A DNA stretch of 47,667 nucleotides from a virus, in the IMG/VR virus record IMGVR_UViG_3300042935_000920, positions 1 through 47,667 of that record; one strand, given 5' to 3'. The position numbers and the translations under genes are program-made. The notes below the pieces were generated by a model, which was given only the letters and a program-made list of their open reading frames with translations, ran no database searches and had not been told where the DNA came from. This document shows, in pieces, positions 1 through 5,637 of this stretch (positions within the stretch are counted from its first letter, which is position 1; each line of letters begins with the position of its first letter).

Positions 1-67
1 GGTTTGTGTGAGCAGTTTTATATCATACTCAGGATAGTTAGGAGAGACTCTGAGCCTCCTGCCCTAA

Positions 68-493
68 TTATAGGTAGCGAGCCACCGCATTGTAGGTGGA
101 AGTATTTACTACTTCCTCATCTGTCATCTTGAGGATACGAATTGCGTTAGCAATTTCCTCTTTCTGACTTTCATATTCGTGTCTGTGTAGAACTACGAAA
201 TCCTTAGTTGGCTCTGTTGGCAGTTCCTTTTCTGATACTGCTAGGTCAAAGTCAATGTTTAGGTTGTTGTTCCAAGAACGATATGAAGTGCGGAAGTTGG
301 TTGCCTTCTTGATGTTTGCTACCGCATAGTCAATAAGTTCCTTTTTCCACTTCTCATAAGCCTTCTGATACTTTGCTTCATTTGCTTCTTGTGAAGTCCA
401 ATCAACTTCTAGTTTAGCAAGTGCGCCTTCTAGTGCCTTGATTACCTTTGGTGTTGCGATTTTAACTGAGATTGCTTTACCTCTTGTTGCCAT
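68..493 (-). CDS. Hypothetical 141-aa Lys/Glu-rich protein
   Basis: I do not recognise this protein. The first 75 residues are rich in Lys, Glu and Ala in patterns typical of charged amphipathic helices (ALEGALAKLEVDW, then YQKAYEKWKKEL), so a short coiled coil is likely. There is no Cys cluster, signal peptide or membrane segment. The ATG at 493 is preceded by a purine-rich stretch (AAGAAAAGAGAAA). It lies downstream of its own TTGTCA-N11-TATAAT promoter and is the last gene seen in the leftward small-gene arm. Confidence 0.75.
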   Translation of the reverse strand: MATRGKAISVKIATPKVIKALEGALAKLEVDWTSQEANEAKYQKAYEKWKKELIDYAVANIKKATNFRTSYRSWNNNLNIDFDLAVSEKELPTEPTKDFVVLHRHEYESQKEEIANAIRILKMTDEEVVNTSTYNAVARYL

Positions 494-526
494 TGGGTTT
501 CTCTTTTCTTTTGTGGGTTAGTTTCT

Positions 527-549
527 ATTATAGGGGGTGGGTCTGACAA
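527..549 (-). promoter_or_regulatory. Leftward promoter, TTGTCAG-N10-TATAAT class
   Basis: On the minus strand TTGTCA (549-544) is followed by an 11-bp C-rich spacer and a perfect TATAAT (532-527). It is the best -10 of seven copies of this arrangement in the left arm. No TTGACA-like -35 box sits at 16-18 bp. Confidence 0.7.
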
Positions 550-590
550 GTTGAGCCTTTTTAATTCTTGCTCAGGAATAAGTAATTAGA

Positions 591-758
591 TTACTTTGCT
601 GTCCAAGTTGTCCAGCGTGTGTTGCCATTTACATCTAACTTAACACGAACTGTTTCGCCTGTCTTGCTAGGTGCGATTTCCAAGATAGTGCCTGTTACCT
701 TTGACTTCTGTGAAGTGTAGAGGTCTCCGACCTTATATGTTGCGGTTGCTACTGTCAT
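591..758 (-). CDS. Hypothetical 55-aa basic protein
   Basis: ATG at 758, TAA at 591. The protein starts MTVATATYKVGDLYTS and ends NTRWTTWTAK. Alternating hydrophobic and polar residues with Gly and Asn turns suggest a small beta-barrel (SH3-like) fold, similar in style to the 64-aa and 67-aa proteins at 2468-2662 and 4112-4315. No catalytic motif is visible. It has its own upstream extended -10 promoter. Function unknown. Confidence 0.7.
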   Translation of the reverse strand: MTVATATYKVGDLYTSQKSKVTGTILEIAPSKTGETVRVKLDVNGNTRWTTWTAK

Positions 759-803
759 TTGTTTCTCTTTTCTGTTTGTTGGGCTGGTTTGCCTTATGTA
801 TTA

Positions 804-812
804 AGTATAGCA
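804..812 (-). promoter_or_regulatory. Extended -10 promoter for the 55-aa gene
   Basis: The minus strand reads TGCTATACT, an extended -10 (TGnTATAcT), about 46 bases upstream of the ATG at 758. No good -35 box is visible. Confidence 0.5.
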
Positions 813-1038
813 AAAAATCTAAGAAATAACAAATCCATTTCCAAATAATCTCAAAATGTGAGACATTATCTATGTGATTTGAGTCACTAGGTTTTGTGCG
901 TATAATACAATTTTAGCAGAAAAATCTCAAAAATACAAATCCTGCCTCAAAACCTGGGGGTAATAAAGATCATATCGTAAACCCTGCGTGTCGGCTTGAC
1001 AAATAGGGGTGAGGCCGACGTCCCGTTTTTCCAGGGAT
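813..1038. other. Gene-free regulatory stretch
   Basis: No coding frame is convincing. It holds a CRP-like half-perfect palindrome (873-888), a possible rightward promoter TTGAGT-N16-TATAAT (879-906) that overlaps it, and a 6-bp hairpin GTCGGC/GCCGAC (990-1019). It ends in GACGTCCC, like the other intergenic modules of this arm. Confidence 0.5.
873..888. promoter_or_regulatory. CRP/GlxR-like palindrome, copy 1
   Basis: TGTGATTTGAGTCACT matches TGTGA-N6-TCACA with one mismatch at the last base. It is the weakest member of the series. Confidence 0.5.
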
Positions 1039-1107
1039 TTATCCACTCCCACCTAAAATAGAAATCATTACTATTAGTATCATTAGTAAATAGAACCAAG
1101 GACTCAT
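1039..1107 (-). CDS. 22-aa hydrophobic micropeptide
   Basis: The ATG at 1107 directly abuts the TAA of the Gp88-like gene. The 22 residues (MSPWFYLLMILIVMISILGG, then SG) form a single hydrophobic helix long enough to cross a membrane. Position and composition fit a phage membrane micropeptide. A frame this short could be fortuitous. Confidence 0.4.
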   Translation of the reverse strand: MSPWFYLLMILIVMISILGGSG

Positions 1108-1842
1108 TTACTTTTTACTCGCAGAGAAAAGAATATCACTCTTAGAGTATACACATAACTTACAAGAAACGCAAGCGCTACCCTTAGTAGAGATAAGGGG
1201 AATTTGTTTATTATTCTCAGGACACTTAGCAGCAGGTCGCCCGATCATTTCTTTCATATCTGCTTGACCTATAGCAAAGTTCTTAGCAAGATAAGCAAGG
1301 CGAACACCTTGATTAATTTTTAAGTCAACACCAATTTTTACATTCTCACTATCAGTGCTAAAGTAAAGAGACAAGTTAGGAATATCCTTAAGAATAAGAG
1401 CAGCGGACTTTACGCGGGTATATACCCAGAATTGAACATCCGAATGCTTATCAATAACTACTTTCCAGGCATATGTATAAGTATCATTAAAGAAATCTCC
1501 GTCCCAGTGGATACGGAATAACATCGGTGCGTCTTTCTTGATACAGTCAGCCTTGAAATCAGAAATCATCTCATTAAGTAAGCGGACCATAGTTTCGCCG
1601 TCTGCGTCTTTAAGCAAGGACCAATTGTGTAGCAGATTAACTTTTACTGAGGGGAATACTTTTTCAAGTTTTCCTGCGTAGCAAACGCTTTCACAAACAC
1701 TAGTGGCACCAGGGCACGAGAAAGCCTTTCCAGCAGGTAGGCCGAATGTATTTGCGATTGCTGCTTGCTTTCCATTTTTTGTGACAAGGTTAGCCACCTT
1801 TCTATCATTAGATCTTTTTAGTTTAAGTGTATTAGTAGTCAA
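1108..1842 (-). CDS. Gp88-like protein with Cys clusters
   Basis: The 244-aa protein resembles the Gp88 family of actinobacteriophages and plasmids (biochemical role unknown). Visible hallmarks: an N-terminal GLPAGKAFSCPGATSVC segment followed by ESVCYAGK, the central FRIHWDGDFFNDTYTYAW, then FWVYTR, and a C-terminal Cys cluster (AAKCPEN, then ACVSCKLC). Spacing of the Cys residues suggests a metal or Fe-S site. The frame opens with TTG at 1842, overlapping the upstream gene by 11 bases; no ATG lies near the conserved start, so TTG is probably real. It is third in a leftward operon of small genes. Confidence 0.75.
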   Translation of the reverse strand: MTTNTLKLKRSNDRKVANLVTKNGKQAAIANTFGLPAGKAFSCPGATSVCESVCYAGKLEKVFPSVKVNLLHNWSLLKDADGETMVRLLNEMISDFKADCIKKDAPMLFRIHWDGDFFNDTYTYAWKVVIDKHSDVQFWVYTRVKSAALILKDIPNLSLYFSTDSENVKIGVDLKINQGVRLAYLAKNFAIGQADMKEMIGRPAAKCPENNKQIPLISTKGSACVSCKLCVYSKSDILFSASKK

Positions 1843-2011
1843 GGCCTAGACTCATTTCTAGAGCAATGTCCTCATTATAGGTAGCGGACATTTCTTCTAG
1901 TAAGCAATGAGTACATTTTTCTTCATATGCGTCAACGGCATTTTCTTGACAAGAGGGGCAAGTTGTTGAGTAGTACTCATCAAACATTTCATCTTCATAC
2001 ATATTGGCCAT
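1832..2011 (-). CDS. 59-aa zinc-ribbon microprotein
   Basis: A longer frame begins at 2059, but the ATG at 2011 (MANMYEDEMF) has a good AAAGGAG ribosome site seven bases upstream and overlaps the previous stop as TAATG, so I start there. CPSC and CTHC, 13 residues apart, form a four-Cys zinc ribbon within an acidic protein. The function is unknown; the fold would suit a small adaptor or host-takeover protein. Confidence 0.75.
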   Translation of the reverse strand: MANMYEDEMFDEYYSTTCPSCQENAVDAYEEKCTHCLLEEMSATYNEDIALEMSLGLDY

Positions 2012-2157
2012 TAGGGGGTCTCCTTTGTTTTCTTTAATTCTATCAGTTGGGACTGACATTTCCTACGGTTGTAGGCTTTCTTTGAAGGCACGGCAGAGGC
2101 GGCATTAGAGCGTCTTAACTCCATTAGCCTGCGTAGTTCCTCATTTGTTTTCTTCAT
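2011..2157 (-). CDS. 48-aa basic hypothetical protein
   Basis: ATG at 2157, TAA at 2011, overlapping the next gene as TAATG. The protein (MKKTNEELRRLMELRR at the N-terminus) is strongly basic and helical. Such a protein could bind nucleic acid, but no domain is recognised. The ATG lies six bases after a TAGTAT -10 with a consensus TTGACA -35, so the mRNA is probably leaderless. It is first in the operon to 1039. Confidence 0.7.
   Translation of the reverse strand: MKKTNEELRRLMELRRSNAASAVPSKKAYNRRKCQSQLIELKKTKETP
2037..2059 (-). promoter_or_regulatory. Internal copy of the TGTCAG-N-TAnnnT promoter
   Basis: ATGTCA (2059-2054), 11 bp, TAGAAT (2042-2037) on the minus strand, inside the 48-aa gene. 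It would give a separate transcript for the zinc-ribbon gene starting at 2011. Since it overlaps codons it could be fortuitous, but the spacing is exact. Confidence 0.45.
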
Positions 2158-2163
2158 ATAGCA

Positions 2164-2193
2164 ATACTAACACACATCTGATAAAAATGTCAA
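2164..2193 (-). promoter_or_regulatory. Consensus leaderless promoter
   Basis: TTGACA (2193-2188), an 18-bp spacer and TAGTAT (2169-2164), then six bases and the ATG at 2157. The start of transcription should fall at the start codon. A CRP-like palindrome (2204-2219) lies directly upstream. Confidence 0.7.
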
Positions 2194-2203
2194 ATCTAAC
2201 TCG

Positions 2204-2219
2204 TGTGATTAAAATCACA
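2204..2219. promoter_or_regulatory. CRP/GlxR-like palindrome, copy 2
   Basis: TGTGATTAAAATCACA is a perfect TGTGA-N6-TCACA, 10 bases upstream of a consensus -35 box. Confidence 0.65.
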
Positions 2220-2306
2220 AAAAATTTTCCAGCGCCCAGGATCGGGGAAAAGAAAATAAATCATCTTAAAGATATTTTATAGGGGTTACTGGTGAGTATC
2301 CCCAAG

Positions 2307-2315
2307 TTATCCACA
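2307..2315 (+). promoter_or_regulatory. DnaA box
   Basis: TTATCCACA, a perfect match to the classical DnaA box, directly followed by the 21-bp GC-rich element. Confidence 0.65.
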
Positions 2316-2336
2316 GACACGCCCGACCGCGACGTC
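2316..2336 (+). repeat. 21-bp GC-rich element, copy 1
   Basis: It begins GACACGCCCGACC and ends GCGACGTC. The same 21 bases recur at 3066-3086 and 4537-4557, each between a DnaA box and a hairpin. Its high GC stands out from the AT-rich surroundings. Confidence 0.75.
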
Positions 2337-2341
2337 CAAAA

Positions 2342-2365
2342 ATTGCAGATTTTTATTTCTGCAAT
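2342..2365 (-). terminator. Leftward intrinsic terminator
   Basis: An 8-bp stem ATTGCAGA/TCTGCAAT with an AT loop, followed on the minus strand by a short T run. It lies just after the stop of the 29-aa gene at 2378. Confidence 0.7.
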
Positions 2366-2377
2366 CTTGGTTTTTAT

Positions 2378-2467
2378 TTATTCTTTTTCTATTTCGTCTA
2401 ATAATTCCCAAAGTACTGGTTCTAATTCTAACGCTACTGCGTTTAATTTTTCTTGTAGTGTTTTCAT
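2378..2467 (-). CDS. 29-aa acidic micropeptide
   Basis: The ATG at 2467 directly follows the TAA of the upstream gene. The sequence (MKTLQEKLNAVALELEPVLW, then ELLDEIEKE) forms one amphipathic acidic helix. It is last in its operon, directly before a terminator. Function unknown. Confidence 0.5.
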   Translation of the reverse strand: MKTLQEKLNAVALELEPVLWELLDEIEKE

Positions 2468-2662
2468 TTATTTAACCAACCCTTCGAACCATTGAGAGAA
2501 TCCACCATTAAAGAAAACTTCCTCACCTTTGTGATTAGTAAGCGTTGCACTTACTAATTCGGTTTCGTCGTTAACTTCTAGAATCTCTTTAACAAGATAA
2601 GTTTCGTTATTGGAAATAAATATTTTTCCAACATTGATTTTATTAATTAGTGATAGTGACAT
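2468..2662 (-). CDS. 64-aa hypothetical protein, beta-rich
   Basis: The ATG at 2662 overlaps the upstream stop (TAATG). The pattern INVGKIFISNNETYLVKEI, an acidic turn, then SATLTNHKGEEVFF suggests a small five-strand barrel, comparable to other short proteins of this arm (591-758, 3125-3367, 4112-4315). No catalytic or metal-binding residues stand out. Confidence 0.7.
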   Translation of the reverse strand: MSLSLINKINVGKIFISNNETYLVKEILEVNDETELVSATLTNHKGEEVFFNGGFSQWFEGLVK

Positions 2663-2808
2663 TAGTTTTCTTCTTTCATTAGTAGGTATGAGTTGTTTAG
2701 TGGGCGAGAATTGTTAGAGAACATAGCCTCTACCATAGCCTTATTTTTTTCTGATTGAGCAATTCTTTTTTCTTGTTGCTCTTTAAGAATTCTATCAAAG
2801 GTACTCAT
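2662..2808 (-). CDS. 48-aa charged helical protein
   Basis: ATG at 2808 and TAA at 2662, with TAATG overlaps at both ends, which supports real translation. The first 30 residues (FDRILKEQQEKRIAQSEKNK) form a charged helix; the tail is Asn/Ser rich. It is not recognised. Confidence 0.65.
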   Translation of the reverse strand: MSTFDRILKEQQEKRIAQSEKNKAMVEAMFSNNSRPLNNSYLLMKEEN

Positions 2809-2915
2809 TAGTCAAAGTATCCAAATTCTCCTATACAAGAACCACAGATACCTGAAAATTCTTGTTCGTGTTTTTCGCAATAAGCGACTTTCTTTTTTTC
2901 ATTAGTGTTAGTCAT
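2808..2915 (-). CDS. 35-aa zinc-finger microprotein
   Basis: ATG at 2915. The order CEKH then CGSC (Cys, His, Cys, Cys) gives a compact zinc-finger pattern in 35 residues. It is the first gene of an operon starting at the promoter at 2966-2988, with an AAAGG site upstream. Function unknown. Confidence 0.7.
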   Translation of the reverse strand: MTNTNEKKKVAYCEKHEQEFSGICGSCIGEFGYFD

Positions 2916-2934
2916 TTTTGACCTAACCTTTCTT

Positions 2935-2951
2935 AGTGAGAGTTTCTCACT
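2935..2951 (-). promoter_or_regulatory. 5'-leader hairpin
   Basis: A perfect 7-bp stem (AGTGAGA/TCTCACT) with a 3-base loop near the predicted 5' end of the mRNA and before the ribosome site. Equivalent stems with different sequences occur at 6193-6211 and 7024-7040. Confidence 0.55.
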
Positions 2952-2965
2952 TTCTTTATACTGAA

Positions 2966-2988
2966 AGTCTACCACGCAGGGCTGACAA
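2966..2988 (-). promoter_or_regulatory. Leftward promoter, TGTCAG-N-TAnnnT class
   Basis: TTGTCA (2988-2983), 11 bp, TAGACT (2971-2966) on the minus strand, followed by AGTATAAAGAAAG. The CRP-like palindrome at 3027-3042 is centred roughly 75 bp upstream of the likely transcription start. Confidence 0.7.
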
Positions 2989-3026
2989 ATAGCCAGCGTG
3001 TCGAGTGGTCTGACTAGTCAAAGATT

Positions 3027-3042
3027 TGTGATAAACATCACA
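3027..3042. promoter_or_regulatory. CRP/GlxR-like palindrome, copy 3
   Basis: TGTGATAAACATCACA is a perfect TGTGA-N6-TCACA. Its distance from the promoter at 2966-2988 resembles class I CRP activation. Confidence 0.65.
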
Positions 3043-3046
3043 TAAG

Positions 3047-3055
3047 TTATCCACA
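3047..3055 (+). promoter_or_regulatory. DnaA box
   Basis: Perfect TTATCCACA, four bases after the CRP-like site. Confidence 0.65.
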
Positions 3056-3065
3056 GGCTGTGGGC

Positions 3066-3086
3066 GACACGCCCGACCGCGACGTC
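3066..3086 (+). repeat. 21-bp GC-rich element, copy 2
   Basis: Identical to copy 1. Here it is preceded by GGGC, so GGGCGACACGCCC can fold into a 5-bp hairpin with an ACA loop. Confidence 0.75.
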
Positions 3087-3088
3087 GC

Positions 3089-3116
3089 ATTTTTATTCGG
3101 GGAAGTGAATAAAAAT
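3089..3116 (-). terminator. Possible AT-stem terminator
   Basis: A 10-bp stem ATTTTTATTC/GAATAAAAAT with an 8-base loop, directly after the gene at 3125. The T run is inside the stem, so termination strength is uncertain. Confidence 0.45.
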
Positions 3117-3124
3117 ACTTTTAA

Positions 3125-3367
3125 CTATTCCTCATAGTCAATAAAAACATACAACGGAATCAAATCAGTATAAGCATACTGAGTAAATTCTTTTTCACCA
3201 AATTCGTTTTGAGTTTCTACATCATAGTTATCTCCAGTAGAATCACTTATGATAGAAATAACCTGAACGATATCGTTGTCAATTTTTATTAGATCATCAA
3301 TCATTAACTGACCTGGTGTTATATTGTCAGCGTGTAAAAGTTCCATATCTAACATTGTATCAGACAT
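3125..3367 (-). CDS. 80-aa acidic hypothetical protein
   Basis: The ATG at 3367 abuts the previous stop. The protein is very acidic (net charge strongly negative) with a beta pattern: LMIDDLIKIDNDIVQVISI, then NYDVETQNEFGEKEF. Its strand-turn layout recalls the other small barrel-like proteins of this arm. A DNA-mimic role is conceivable from the charge alone, but that is speculation. Last gene of its operon. Confidence 0.7.
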   Translation of the reverse strand: MSDTMLDMELLHADNITPGQLMIDDLIKIDNDIVQVISIISDSTGDNYDVETQNEFGEKEFTQYAYTDLIPLYVFIDYEE

Positions 3368-3463
3368 TTAGTTCTCACAATCCGAGCATATGATATCGCC
3401 ATCAAATAAGTGATAGCCTGTTTCCTCATCTACCTCTATTTTACAACTCCAACACTTTAGCAT
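3368..3463 (-). CDS. 31-aa zinc-ribbon microprotein
   Basis: ATG at 3463 (TAATG overlap with the upstream stop) to TAA at 3368. CWSC near the N-terminus and CSDC near the C-terminus, about 20 residues apart, make a minimal four-Cys ribbon (KCWSCKIEV, then ICSDCEN). Function unknown. Confidence 0.65.
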   Translation of the reverse strand: MLKCWSCKIEVDEETGYHLFDGDIICSDCEN

Positions 3464-3750
3464 TATTCCTCATCTCCATACTCATCTGCTGGGTCAATGA
3501 ACCAAGATAAGTGGTGCTGCTCAACAATTGCCCAAGCGGGTGCAGTAGTGCGACCTTTATAGGTTATGCCTTCTGGAAGTGCAATTGGCGTATCGCTTTC
3601 TTCTGCATACATAGCATCAATAGCATCAATGCAAGGTTGTACCATAGAAAGTGGTACGGGCGGATAGTGATTACCTTGCAAGTGATACGCTATCTGAGTT
3701 TCTAAATCTAATACTGAGTCTGCTAATCCAATTACTGTTACGCTTCCCAT
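3463..3750 (-). CDS. 95-aa hypothetical protein
   Basis: The protein begins MGSVTVIGLADSVLDLETQI and ends in an acidic tail (DPADEYGDEE). Hydrophobic residues are spread evenly, consistent with a small globular domain. It contains no Cys pair, unlike its neighbours, and no recognised motif. It sits mid-operon; the next gene's stop ends directly before its ATG. Confidence 0.7.
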   Translation of the reverse strand: MGSVTVIGLADSVLDLETQIAYHLQGNHYPPVPLSMVQPCIDAIDAMYAEESDTPIALPEGITYKGRTTAPAWAIVEQHHLSWFIDPADEYGDEE

Positions 3751-3969
3751 TTACTTACCCCCTACAATTCCTGAGCGATACAATATTTTTGTATGCATCT
3801 TGCCTGACGGCTCTGATAAATTAACTGTTCGGTATTCATTAGCAAATCCGTGGTCAATAAACTTTTGATAAACTTCCACGGCAGATAAAGCATCAGCATA
3901 GCGACCAACCCAATTAGGCTTATTCTCGCTATCGTTAGTAGTAGTTACTGAGTATAGGTATTCGTTCAT
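3751..3969 (-). CDS. 72-aa hypothetical protein
   Basis: ATG at 3969 overlapping the upstream stop (TAATG). The sequence (LYSVTTTNDSENKPNWVGRY, then ADALSAVEVYQKFIDHGFAN) reads as strand, helix, strand, as in small alpha/beta phage proteins. Not recognised. Confidence 0.7.
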   Translation of the reverse strand: MNEYLYSVTTTNDSENKPNWVGRYADALSAVEVYQKFIDHGFANEYRTVNLSEPSGKMHTKILYRSGIVGGK

Positions 3970-4112
3970 TAGTTAGCCTCTTTCGTAGTAAATAGTGCGC
4001 CTTCATTAAGTAAGCCCACTTCCAAGTTAAATAGTTCATCAGGTGTAGCAGACTCCAAGTCTACCCACCCTGCGCCTTCGTTGTCAATTCTAAAAATCTC
4101 TATGTATCCCAT
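3969..4112 (-). CDS. 47-aa acidic hypothetical protein
   Basis: ATG at 4112 and TAA at 3969, with TAATG overlaps at both ends. The protein (MGYIEIFRIDNEGAGWVDLE, then SATPDELFNLEVGLLNEG) looks like a beta hairpin followed by a helix. Function unknown. Confidence 0.65.
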   Translation of the reverse strand: MGYIEIFRIDNEGAGWVDLESATPDELFNLEVGLLNEGALFTTKEAN

Positions 4113-4315
4113 TAGTTTTCTACCTTTACTGCTACTGTGCGACATACTGTCTTTCCAAAGTTATTAGGGCGCACTTCTACCAAATAACTTTCGCAACCCT
4201 GATACCATACGGCTTTAGGGTGTATCTCTGCTGAGATAATTTCTCCAGTTAAAGTATTGGAGCGATACTGTGTTCCTACTAGTAGGTGTTCTATTGTATA
4301 GACATTTGCTGACAT
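4112..4315 (-). CDS. 67-aa hypothetical protein, beta-rich
   Basis: First gene of a six-gene operon. The pattern HLLVGTQYRSNTLTGEIISAE, then YLVEVRPNNFGKTVCRTVAVK suggests a small barrel, like the 55-aa protein at 591-758. The ATG at 4315 is preceded by an AGAGG site. No known function. Confidence 0.7.
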   Translation of the reverse strand: MSANVYTIEHLLVGTQYRSNTLTGEIISAEIHPKAVWYQGCESYLVEVRPNNFGKTVCRTVAVKVEN

Positions 4316-4347
4316 TTGCCAACCTCTTTCTTTTTGTTGATAATTCT

Positions 4348-4370
4348 ATCCTACCATAGGGGTCTGACAT
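4348..4370 (-). promoter_or_regulatory. Leftward promoter, TGTCAG-N-TAnnnT class
   Basis: ATGTCA (4370-4365), 11 bp, TAGGAT (4353-4348). The downstream GATAgaatTATC palindrome is shared in form with the promoter at 5410-5432. Confidence 0.7.
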
Positions 4371-4491
4371 TTCTGCTAGACACGCCCAAAGTAAATAGAC
4401 TTTCTTTTTCCTTACTATGTAAGTCTAGCCTATTAGACAGAAAATATCAACTTACTAGCCAGTAAATCCAAATAGTGAGACGCTCAACCTA
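4371..4491. other. Intergenic stretch with a 7-bp hairpin
   Basis: Non-coding. It holds GACACGCCC and an inverted repeat TAGACTT/AAGTCTA (4396-4427). Role unknown. Confidence 0.4.
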
Positions 4492-4507
4492 TGTGATAAA
4501 TCTCACA
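4492..4507. promoter_or_regulatory. CRP/GlxR-like palindrome, copy 4
   Basis: TGTGATAAATCTCACA is a perfect TGTGA-N6-TCACA. Confidence 0.65.
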
Positions 4508-4517
4508 ACACTAAGCC

Positions 4518-4526
4518 TGTGGATAA
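4518..4526 (-). promoter_or_regulatory. DnaA box, reverse orientation
   Basis: TGTGGATAA on the plus strand, a perfect TTATCCACA on the minus strand. It is the only box of the series in this orientation. Confidence 0.6.
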
Positions 4527-4536
4527 ATCTGTGGGC

Positions 4537-4557
4537 GACACGCCCGACCGCGACGTC
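4537..4557 (+). repeat. 21-bp GC-rich element, copy 3
   Basis: Identical to the copies at 2316 and 3066, and preceded by GGGC as at 3062. Confidence 0.75.
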
Positions 4558-4569
4558 CCAAAAAATTGG

Positions 4570-4590
4570 AAGCAGTTTTAAATCTTGCTT
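4570..4590 (-). terminator. Weak leftward terminator
   Basis: A short AAGCA/TGCTT stem followed on the minus strand by a run of six T. It follows the stop of the 50-aa membrane gene. Confidence 0.45.
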
Positions 4591-4601
4591 AGGATTTTTA
4601 T

Positions 4602-4754
4602 TTATTTTTTAAGTCGTTCAGTTCGCAAAGCAACTGACAGTCTGCGAATTTCTTTTTCTAATTTAACATTGCGTTGCCAAAATGCGATCATCATTCCAAC
4701 AGAACCAGCAAGAGCAATTACAATTGCGATTAGTGTTCCAGTATCTAAAATCAT
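4602..4754 (-). CDS. 50-aa single-pass membrane protein
   Basis: ATG at 4754 with TAATG overlap. A helix of about 20 hydrophobic residues (LIAIVIALAGSVGMMIAF) is followed by a basic, helical tail (KLEKEIRRLSVALRTERLKK). This layout (short outside end, one membrane span, charged cytoplasmic coil) resembles small phage membrane proteins. Last gene of its operon. Confidence 0.7.
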   Translation of the reverse strand: MILDTGTLIAIVIALAGSVGMMIAFWQRNVKLEKEIRRLSVALRTERLKK

Positions 4755-4951
4755 TACACACCCGCCAATTCTTTATAGCAAGCAATAGCAAATTTAGTTG
4801 CGTCAAATCTTGGATTATCCGTTTCGAACATTAGAGAAAATTCATCTACCAAATCAGCAAATAGCATTTCCCCTTGTTCGTCAAAAACAGAGGTAGCAAA
4901 ATAATTGCTAAGAATTTCAGCAGTGGCAACATAGTCTTTACGGGTCATCAT
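4754..4951 (-). CDS. 65-aa acidic hypothetical protein
   Basis: The ATG at 4951 overlaps the upstream TAA. The protein is alpha-helical and acidic (MMTRKDYVATAEILSNYFAT, then ending ACYKELAGV). Phage proteins with this helical repeat pattern are common, but I do not recognise a specific family. Confidence 0.7.
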   Translation of the reverse strand: MMTRKDYVATAEILSNYFATSVFDEQGEMLFADLVDEFSLMFETDNPRFDATKFAIACYKELAGV

Positions 4952-5157
4952 TATGCGACCACCTTTAGAATTGCATAAGAACCATTTTTATTTATGTCCT
5001 CAATTACTGGAGTTAATGCAGGCACTAACAGTTCCTTGAGCATACCTTCAAGCATTGCAATTTGTGAGAGTTCATCTAGTTGCAAGAATCGTTGAGAAAT
5101 TGGATGGGTTTCATCAAATTCGGTTACGAAGTTTAGAGAGTGATTTACTTTTATCAT
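4951..5157 (-). CDS. 68-aa hypothetical protein
   Basis: The ATG at 5157 has an AGGA ribosome site about ten bases upstream. The sequence is helical after residue 15 (ISQRFLQLDELSQIAMLEGM) and ends in a beta strand (NGSYAILKVVA). Not recognised. Confidence 0.7.
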   Translation of the reverse strand: MIKVNHSLNFVTEFDETHPISQRFLQLDELSQIAMLEGMLKELLVPALTPVIEDINKNGSYAILKVVA

Positions 5158-5176
5158 TTATTTTATTTCCTATTCT

Positions 5177-5374
5177 TTAGTTTGAGTTTGTTAGTAAGCG
5201 AGTGCCACGAATTGTGCCACTTAGACCGAGAGTATCGCAAGCGATTTTTACAGATACGCCAACAGGTAATTGAGTTGGGTAAGTTGATACGAATTGAGCA
5301 ACCGCACCTTTAGAGGCAAGGTTGATTTTTTTAGTAGAACCATTAAAGGTTTCTAGTGTTACAGTGTAAGTCAT
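5177..5374 (-). CDS. 65-aa hypothetical protein
   Basis: The frame extends to 5392, but the ATG at 5374 (MTYTVTLETFNGSTKKINLA) has a better-placed AAAGGA site, so I start there. The N-terminal beta hairpin is followed by a helix (GAVAQFVSTYPTQL) and a second beta segment with GLSGTIRGTRLL. First gene of a four-gene operon. Function unknown. Confidence 0.7.
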   Translation of the reverse strand: MTYTVTLETFNGSTKKINLASKGAVAQFVSTYPTQLPVGVSVKIACDTLGLSGTIRGTRLLTNSN

Positions 5375-5409
5375 TTTTAGACTTCCTTTCATTTTTAAGT
5401 GATAAGACT

Positions 5410-5432
5410 ATCCTACCACTAGGGGCTGACAT
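5410..5432 (-). promoter_or_regulatory. Leftward promoter, TGTCAG-N-TAnnnT class
   Basis: ATGTCA (5432-5427), 11 bp, TAGGAT (5415-5410), then GATAgtctTATC. A CRP-like site lies 28 bases upstream, centred near -65. Confidence 0.7.
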
Positions 5433-5439
5433 TTTAGGG

Positions 5440-5492
5440 CATTTATTCGCTAGGCTCAATGTGATACTGGTCACATTTATTTGCTAGGCTCA
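5440..5492 (+). repeat. Direct repeats flanking a CRP-like site
   Basis: CATTTATTCGCTAGGCTCA (5440-5458) recurs at 5474-5492 with one mismatch. The CRP-like palindrome lies between and partly overlaps the second copy. Confidence 0.7.
5460..5475. promoter_or_regulatory. CRP/GlxR-like palindrome, copy 5
   Basis: TGTGATACTGGTCACA is a perfect TGTGA-N6-TCACA. Confidence 0.65.
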
Positions 5493-5579
5493 CTACCTTA
5501 TTAGTCATTATTTAATTGTTATAGTAGCAATACTAGCAGACCAAACCCAAAAAGTCAAGGCGACACGCCGTATAATTAA

Positions 5580-5595
5580 TGTGATTTGCGTCACA
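5580..5595. promoter_or_regulatory. CRP/GlxR-like palindrome, copy 6
   Basis: TGTGATTTGCGTCACA is a perfect TGTGA-N6-TCACA, next to CGACACGCCG and GACGTC, both parts of the 21-bp element. No DnaA box is present here. Confidence 0.65.
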
Positions 5596-5609
5596 CGGGA
5601 CGTCAAAAA

Positions 5610-5631
5610 ATCGCAGTTTTTATTCTGCGAT
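5610..5631. terminator. Bidirectional intrinsic terminator
   Basis: A 7-bp stem ATCGCAG/CTGCGAT, with a run of A on the left and a run of T on the right, so it can act in both directions. It ends the leftward operon whose last stop is at 5638. Confidence 0.75.
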
Positions 5632-5637
5632 CTTTTT

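Noticed and set aside
1039-1047. TTATCCACT as an eighth DnaA box
   Set aside because: One mismatch, and the TTA is the reverse of the micropeptide stop codon, so it may be chance.
2292-2495. 67-aa Ser-rich plus-strand frame
   Set aside because: It runs against a terminator and two leftward micro-genes with coupled stops and starts.
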